From: Ideonella_A sp963843805
GTDB taxonomy: Bacteria; Pseudomonadota; Gammaproteobacteria; Burkholderiales; Burkholderiaceae_C
NCBI GenBank assembly: GCA_963843805.1
Contig: CAWJLY010000001.1
Coordinates: forward strand, 930,001 to 994,000
Reading direction: 5' to 3'
Length of the DNA stretch: 64,000 nucleotides
Each line of letters starts with the position of its first letter. The stretch's first letter is position 1. The notes beneath the pieces were generated by a model that saw only the letters and a program-made list of their open reading frames with translations, made no database searches and was not told the DNA's origin. The position numbers and the translations under genes were made by a program. This document shows positions 58,744-64,000 of the stretch, piece after piece.

Positions 58744-59996
58744 GACTTCGTCCCTTGGTTCCGGCCAGATCGGCCGCGGTCGGTATGGCTTTATCGGTGA
58801 AATAGCCGGCAGCGATCTTCGCCTCCATCTCGACCTTGGCATCGGCAGGAATCAGCTCGTCGGGGATCTTGACCCGCTCGCCGACTTCGATGCCGCTGCC
58901 GGTGATGGCGTCGAACTTGTCGTTGCTCATGCTGACCAGGCGGTGGATCCGGCGGATGCCGAGCCAATGCAGCACATCGGGCATCATCTCCTGGAAGCGC
59001 ATGTCCTGCACGCCGGCGACGCATTCGGTGCGCAGGAAATATTTGTCGGCGCTGTCGCCGCCGAGCTGGCGCTTGCGGGCGTTGTAGACCAGAAACTTGG
59101 TCACCTCGCCGAGCGCGCGGCCTTCCTTGCGGCTGTACGAGATCAGGCCGACACCGCCGTCCTGCGCGCCGCGGATGCACTCCTCGATCGCGTGGGTCAG
59201 ATACGGCCGGCAGGTGCAGATGTCGGAGCCGAACACATCCGAGCCGTTGCATTCATCGTGAACCCGCGCGGTCAAGGTGACGGCCGGATCGGCCAGATCG
59301 CGCGGGTTGCCGAAGATATACAGCGTCTGTCCGCCGATCGGCGGCAGGAAGACTTCCAGATCACTGCGCGTCACCAGCTCGGGGTACATGCCGCCGGTCT
59401 CTTCGAACAGCGCACGGCGCAGCATCGCCTCGTCGACGCTCGAACCGCCTGGCGACGCCCGGCAACCACCAGACCGGCTCGAGGGCGATCTTGGTCACCG
59501 CGGCCGAGCTGTCTGCCAGCAGCACACGGCCGTCGACCTGCAGCCGCTGGAAAGCCAGCGCCTGCTTGATTTCAGGCAGATGCACATGTGCCTTGGTCAC
59601 CGCAATGGTCGGTCGAACGTCGTAGCCGGCGGCCAGAAAATCGGCAAAGACGTGTTGCACCGAGGCGCCCCAAGGGTCGATCGAGACGATCTTCGAGGCA
59701 TCGCCCCATTGCGGATAAGGGCCGATCAGATCGGTTGGTGCGGTATCGGTCAGGTCGGCGCGATGGCCTTTGGTCAGGCTGCCGGCTGCCACGGCCAGCG
59801 CCCGGTAGACGCCATAACTGCCACTGTGGCTGCCGATCACGTTGCGCTGGCTCCGGTTGGTTGTCGAGCCGACAACCGGGCCCCGCTGCGCTGCGTCAGC
59901 CGCCCCCCAGGCGATCGCCGGCGCACCTCCGCTGCCCTGCTGGCCGGGATGCGACGTGAGGCGAATATGTTTGCTGGGGACCGGTTCGGTGGTCAT
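58736..59996 (-). CDS. GTP cyclohydrolase II family protein of the URC uracil pathway (URC1/Urg1), one apparent frameshift
   Basis: This protein of about 420 residues has the N-terminal GTP_CH_N domain typical of URC1 (HIRLTSHPGQQGSGGAP, NRSQRNVIGSHSGSYGVYRA, DPWGASVQHVFADFLAAGYD) joined to a GTP-cyclohydrolase-II catalytic domain (ARVHDECNGSDVFGSDICTC, zinc cysteines; then SYSRKEGRALGEVTKFLVY). URC1 acts on a uracil-derived nucleotide rather than GTP; this is inference from context. The frame breaks near 59455, one extra base between LPGVA and GGSSVDEAML. ATG 59996 is the start. It lies 54 bases downstream of an ABC permease gene and overlaps URC4. Confidence 0.9.
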
Positions 59997-60050
59997 GGCC
60001 TCATTCTTGGGTACGAAGATGCGCACTGTAGGCCTTTGCGGCCGGCCGCA

Positions 60051-60993
60051 TCAGCGCTCGCCTTTGCGGTAAGGTTTCATCAAGGCCAGCGGGTAGGCGG
60101 CGCGACGTGCCACGATGATCAAGGCAAGGATGCTCAGCGCATAAGGCAACATCAGATAAAGCTGGTAGGGAAGCTCGCCTCCGAACAGCCCCGCACCCGA
60201 CTGCTGAAGGCGCAATTGCAGGGCATCGAAAAACGCGAACAGCAGTGCGCCCAGCAAGGCCTTGGCCGGCCGCCACGATGCAAATACCACCAGCGCGACG
60301 CAGATCCAGCCGCGGCCGTTGACCATGTTGAAATAGAAGGCGTTGAATGCAGCCAGTGTCAGGAAGGCACCGGCAATGCCCATCAAGGCGCTGCCTGCGG
60401 CAATCGCGCCAATGCGCACCGCCAGCGACATTGATGCCCTGGCCTTCGGCGGCCAGCGGGTTTTCGCCGACCATGCGGATCGCCAGGCCGAGCGGCGTGC
60501 GGTTCAGCACATAGGCGAGCAACGGCACCAGCAGCAGCGCCAGCAGGGTCAGCGGCGTCTGCGAATCGAGCACCGGCAACGGCAGCCACGCCATTTCGGC
60601 AAACGGCACGATGGTCGGCGGGCTGTCGACCTTCGGAAAGCCGACCCGGTAGGCAAAGCTGGCCAGGCTGCTGGCCAGCAAGGTGATGCCCAGGCCGGCC
60701 ACATGCTGCGACAGCGACAGCCCGACCGTCAGCAGGCCGTGCAGCAGGCCGAACACGAGCCCGGTGCAGCGCAGCGACCGCGACGCCGATCCACAAGCCG
60801 GCGCCGAGGTAGACCGCCAGCCAGCCGGTGAACGCGCCGGCCACCATGATGCCTTCGATGCCCAGGTTGAGCACTCCGGCACGCTCGCACAGCAGAACGC
60901 CCAGCGTGCCGAGGATCAACGGCGTCGCGATGCGAAGCACGGCAACCCAGAACGGCGCCGACGCCCACCAGCTCGGCAACTTCAGCGAGCATG
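60051..60993 (-). CDS. Nucleoside/purine ABC transporter permease (second subunit), apparent frameshifts
   Basis: This is an inner-membrane permease of the BMP-associated (YufQ/NupQ-like) type. Pieces join as PFWVAVLRIATPLILGTLGV, CERAGVLNLGIEGIMVAGAF, SLSQHVAGLGITLLASSLAS, NRTPLGLAIRMVGENPLAAE, and after a break near 60434 SLAVRIGAIAAGSALMGIAG to the end PLALMKPYRKGE. Breaks also occur near 60773 and 60990, the latter right after the start ATG 60993. NLGIEG is the family motif. Repaired length about 310 residues. It overlaps the first permease gene and precedes URC1 by 54 bases. Confidence 0.82.
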
Positions 60994-62079
60994 GCGCAGG
61001 CGCTCGCGAAAAACGATCCGGTATTGGGCAAACAGCGAGGCCACCAGCATGCTCAGCAGCGACACCGCGACGATCACATCGGCGATATAGGTCGGCACAT
61101 TGACGGCGCGGCTCATGTCGTCGGCGCCGACCAGGATGCCGGCAACAAAGATCGCCGCTGCCACCACGCCCAGCGGATTGAGCGCGGCCAGCATCGCGAT
61201 GACGATGCCGGTATAGCCATAACCCGGCGACATGTCGAGCGTCAGATAAGTACTGCGGCCTGCCACCTCGATGGCACCGGCCAGCCCGGCCAGCGCGCCC
61301 GACAGCAGCGGCGACGATGACGGTGGTGCGCAGCACCGGAATGCCGGCAAAACGTGCGGCACGCGGATTGGCGCCGACCGCGCGGATCTCGAATCCGATG
61401 CGTGGTCCGCTGCAGCAGCAGCCAGGCCAGCGCAGAACTGGCCAATGCCCACAACAGGCCGCTGTGCAGCCGGCTGCGCTCGACCAGCTTGTCGAGTTGC
61501 AGCGCCGATTGCAATCTCGACACTTTGTGGCCAGCCCATCGCCGCCGGATCCTTCATCGGGCCATCGAGCATCAGCGACACCATCAGCAGCACGATGAAA
61601 TTGAGCAGCAGCGTGGTCACCACCTCGTCGACGCCGAGCCGGCTCTTCAGCAGCGCCGGGCCGAGCAGCAGCACCGCGCCGGCCGCTGCCGCTGCCAGCA
61701 TCATCAACGGAAACAGCAGCCACGGCGACAGCGCAAACCCGGCGCCGTCGTTGACGCCGGCATGCAATCCGCCGACCGCCACGGCCGCCAGCGCACCGGC
61801 ATACAACTGGCCCTCGGCACCGATATTGAACAGGCGGGCGCGGAAGGCGACCGCGACCGCCAGGCCGGTCAGGATCAGCGGCGTCGCGCGGGTCAGGGTC
61901 TCGGTCCACGCGAAACGCGAGCCGAAGCCGCCCTGCAGCAGCTCGCATAGGCCTGGCCGACCGGTGCGCCGGCCGCCGGCGACCAGCAACGCCGCCACCA
62001 GCAGCGTGAAGCCGACGGCGAGCAGCGGCGCGGCCCATTGCAGCGGCCGCGAGATGCGGGCGCGGCGCTCAAGGTGCAT
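60982..62079 (-). CDS. Nucleoside/purine ABC transporter permease (first subunit), apparent frameshifts
   Basis: This is the partner permease (YufP/NupP-like) with about nine helices. It starts at ATG 62079 (HLERRARISRPLQWAAPLL). Family motifs are TRATPLILTGLAVAVAFRA, LFNIGAEGQLYAGALAAVAV, LGVDEVVTTLLLNFI and the C-terminal SPGYGYTGIVIAMLAALNPL. Breaks are needed near 61960, 61525, 61400 and 61315, because the segment RSRLHSGLLWALASSALAWL reads in another frame. Repaired length is about 360 residues. It overlaps the ATPase gene by 11 bases and the next permease by 12. Confidence 0.8.
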   Translation of the reverse strand: MHLERRARISRPLQWAAPLLAVGFTLLVAALLVAGGRRTGRPGLCELLQGGFGSRFAWTETLTRATPLILTGLAVAVAFRARLFNIGAEGQLYAGALAAVAVGGLHAGVNDGAGFALSPWLLFPLMMLAAAAAGAVLLLGPALLKSRLGVDEVVTTLLLNFIVLLMVSLMLDGPMKDPAAMGWPQSVEIAIGAATRQAGRAQPAAQRPVVGIGQFCAGLAAAAADHASDSRSARSAPIRVPHVLPAFRCCAPPSSSPLLSGALAGLAGAIEVAGRSTYLTLDMSPGYGYTGIVIAMLAALNPLGVVAAAIFVAGILVGADDMSRAVNVPTYIADVIVAVSLLSMLVASLFAQYRIVFRERLRHAR

Positions 62080-63725
62080 GGCGCACCTGGCCGATCGAAG
62101 CCGCAGGGCCTGGCGCGGTGGGCCCGCCGGCCATCGCCAGGCCGATCTCGGGCAGGATCCAGTCGGCGCAGCGGCCGCGCGGCGCTCAGGCGGCCCTTGT
62201 GGATCACCGCGATGCGGTCGGCAATCGCGAAGATCTCTTCGAGGTCCTCGCAGATCAGCAGCACCGCGCACTGCCCGCGGCACAGGCGTCGAGCAGCCGC
62301 TGGTGGACATAGGCGACGGCGCCGATATCGAGGCCCCAGGTCGGCTGATCGGCAACGATCAGCGGCCGGCGCCTGGCGCCCGTGGCCTGATCGGCCAGCG
62401 GCATCAGCACGCGGCCGAGGATCAGCTTCTGCATGTTGCCGCCCGACAGGCTGCGCGTCGGCGTCGCCACGCCCTGGCCTTCGGTGCCGCGCACGTCGAA
62501 TGCCTCGATCAGGCTTTGTGCATGCGCCTGAGCGGCGCGCCGGCGCACCCAGCCGAAGCGGGCGAACGACGCGCTTGCGATAGCGCTCGAGGATCGCGTT
62601 TTCCCACAGCGGCAGGTCGCCGACGACACCGGTCGCATGGCGGTCTTCCGGGATCCGCGCGACACCGGCCGCAACCCATTCGGCAGGCCGCGCCGGCATC
62701 GCGCGCCCGTTCAGATGCAAGCTGCCCCGAATCGAGGCCGCGCAGGCCGAACAGCAGCTCGGCCAACGCCTGCTGGCCGTTGCCCGAGACGCCGGCAATC
62801 GCCAGCACCTCGCCGCGCGAACAGATCGAGGTCGACCGCGTCGAGCAGCAGCCGGCCGTCGCCATCGCGCACGCGCGCAGCGCGCAGTTCGCAGACCCGC
62901 TTGCCGCGGCCGCTGACCGGCGCGCGCTGCGCCGGAGCAACCTGACGCCCGACCATCAGTTCGGCCAGCTGCGCCTTGTCGGCCTGCGCCGCCGGCACGC
63001 AGGCGACCAGCCGGCCGGCGCGCAGCACCGCGATGCGGTGCGACAATGCGCAGCACCTCGTCGAGCTTGTGGCTGATGAAGATCAGGCTCAGACCCTGCT
63101 CGACCAGGCGCTGCAGGGTCGCGAACAGCGATTCGACCTCGCTCGGCGTCAGCACCGCGGTCGGCTCGTCGAGGATCAGGATCCGCGTGCCGGCCGGCCC
63201 GACGCGTCGTCCGGCGCGTCCGAACCACCGGCCAGTCAGCGCCTTCAGGATCTCGACCCGCTGCCGCTCGCCGACCGACAAGCCGCCGACCAGCGCATCG
63301 GGGTCGACCTCGAGGCCGAAGCGGCCGCGCCGTATCGAGCAGCCGCTGCCGCGCCGTCGCCGCGGCGCGAGAACGGCTGCCACAGCGGCTCGCTGCCGAG
63401 CATCACGTTGTCGAGCACGCTCGAGGTTGTCGGCCAGCGTGAAATGCTGGTGCACCATGCCGATGCCGGCGTCCAGCGCGGCGCGCGCATTGCCGGGCGG
63501 CAGCGGCTTGCCGAAGACTTCGATCTGCCCGGAATCGGCGCGGTAGTGGCCGAACAGGATCGACACCAGCGTGCTCTTGCCGGCGCCGTTTTCGCCGAGC
63601 AGCGCCAGCACCTCGCCGCGCCCGAGATCGAGCGAGATGTCGTCGTTGGCAACCAGGTCGCCGAAGCGCTTGCTGATGCCACGAAGGCGCAGCGCCGGCG
63701 GCTCGGCCGGCAGGGCGGACGACAA
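62069..63725 (-). CDS. Nucleoside/purine ABC transporter ATP-binding protein (tandem ABC, YufO-like), multiple apparent frameshifts
   Basis: This is a double ATPase of about 540 residues. The first cassette shows GISKRFGDLVANDDISLDLG, Walker A LGENGAGKSTLVSILFG, Q-loop VHQHFTLADNL, GLSVGERQRVEILKAL and Walker B ILILDEPTAVLTP. The second shows AAEWVAAGVARIPEDRHATG-type sequence and its signature LSGGNMQKLILGRVLM, and ends after VLLICEDLEEIFAIADRIAV. Several breaks lie between 62250 and 63410. The likely start is TTG 63725, four bases from the BMP stop. Substrates of this transporter class are nucleosides, purines or pyrimidines, which fits the uracil genes downstream. Confidence 0.82.
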
Positions 63726-63728
63726 CCT

Positions 63729-64000
63729 TATTTGCCGCCACCCGGTCTTCGGCTGCGCGTCGTCGACCTTGACGCTGAACTTGCCGTCGAGGATCGCCTT
63801 CTCGCGCGCCTTCACCTTGGCCATCAGATCGGCCGGCACCTTGCCGGCGAAGCTGCCCAGCGGCGCCAGCTCGCTGCCCTTGTACTTCATCATCGAATAC
63901 TTGCCGTAGTCCTCGGCCTTGAACTGGCCGGCCTTGACGGTCTTCGATCGCCAGGTCGATCGTCGGCTCCATGTTCCACAGCGCCGAGGCGACCACCGTT
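63729..64000 (-). CDS. BMP-family nucleoside/purine-binding protein, 5' part outside the window
   Basis: Only the C-terminal about 90 residues lie in the window. SALWNMEPTIDLAI, then in a shifted frame MMKYKGSELAPLGSFAGKVP, KAREKAILDGKFSVKVDD and the end QPKTGGGK match the C-terminus of Bmp/Med-family binding proteins (PnrA/NupN type), which capture nucleosides in the periplasm. Breaks lie near 63945 and 63750. Stop TAA at 63729-63731. It heads the transporter operon and gives the uptake specificity. Confidence 0.75.

Overview
The window looks like a chromosomal segment of a high-GC betaproteobacterium, most likely of the order Burkholderiales. The grounds are the Bug/TctC-type binding protein, the AtuA-family genes, and the gene block metK | lpxL-like - lpxL-like - dapF - DUF484 - xerC, an arrangement I associate with that order. 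No rRNA, tRNA, CRISPR array, prophage or insertion sequence was recognised.

Layout. 0.1-4 kb: a three-subunit molybdenum aldehyde oxidoreductase (paoABC type). 4-8.2 kb: single genes (SnoaL/DUF4440-like protein, SGNH-hydrolase-like lipoprotein, BenE transporter, small exported protein, tandem Lin0512 pair). 8.3-16.4 kb: a seven-gene minus-strand peptide operon (binding protein, two permeases, two ATPases, two M20 peptidases), translationally coupled at several joints. 16.5-21.2 kb: FMN reductase, then a LysR regulator divergent from an AtuA-like gene, a small AtuA-related gene and a Bug binding protein. 21.3-27 kb: small genes, exonuclease III, VOC, DUF1993, DUF938 and DUF1499 proteins, a glycine-zipper protein and Ku. 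27-30 kb: four 13-14 bp repeats, then a sulfur group (two half-size YeeE/YedE proteins plus an MBL-rhodanese fusion). 30.2-30.5 kb: a decayed GGDEF gene. 31-38 kb: an FAD/D-2-hydroxyacid dehydrogenase-like enzyme, a very large exported M16 peptidase, and glmS divergent from an Lrp/AsnC regulator. 38.8-41 kb: a GntR-ABC operon. 41.2-47 kb: xerC, DUF484, dapF, two lipid A acyltransferases and, divergently, metK with a structured leader; three copies of the metK 3' end follow. 47.4-53 kb: YcaQ-like protein, hybrid histidine kinase with a MetOD1 partner, HAD phosphatase, thiolase. 53-56.6 kb: phospholipase A, glyoxalase I, amidase, small zinc-ribbon protein. 56.7-64 kb: a uracil operon (upp, URC4, URC1) with a BMP-type nucleoside ABC transporter that runs off the right edge.

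Sequence quality. About two dozen or more genes or gene ends are broken by single-base frameshifts, nearly all behaving as one extra base, including genes expected to be essential (metK, dapF). They cluster at 13-15, 39-46.5 and 51-64 kb, while 4-13, 16-38 and 47.4-51 kb are almost clean. I treat them as probable assembly errors and annotate each locus as one gene, saying where the frame breaks. Exact break points are approximate.
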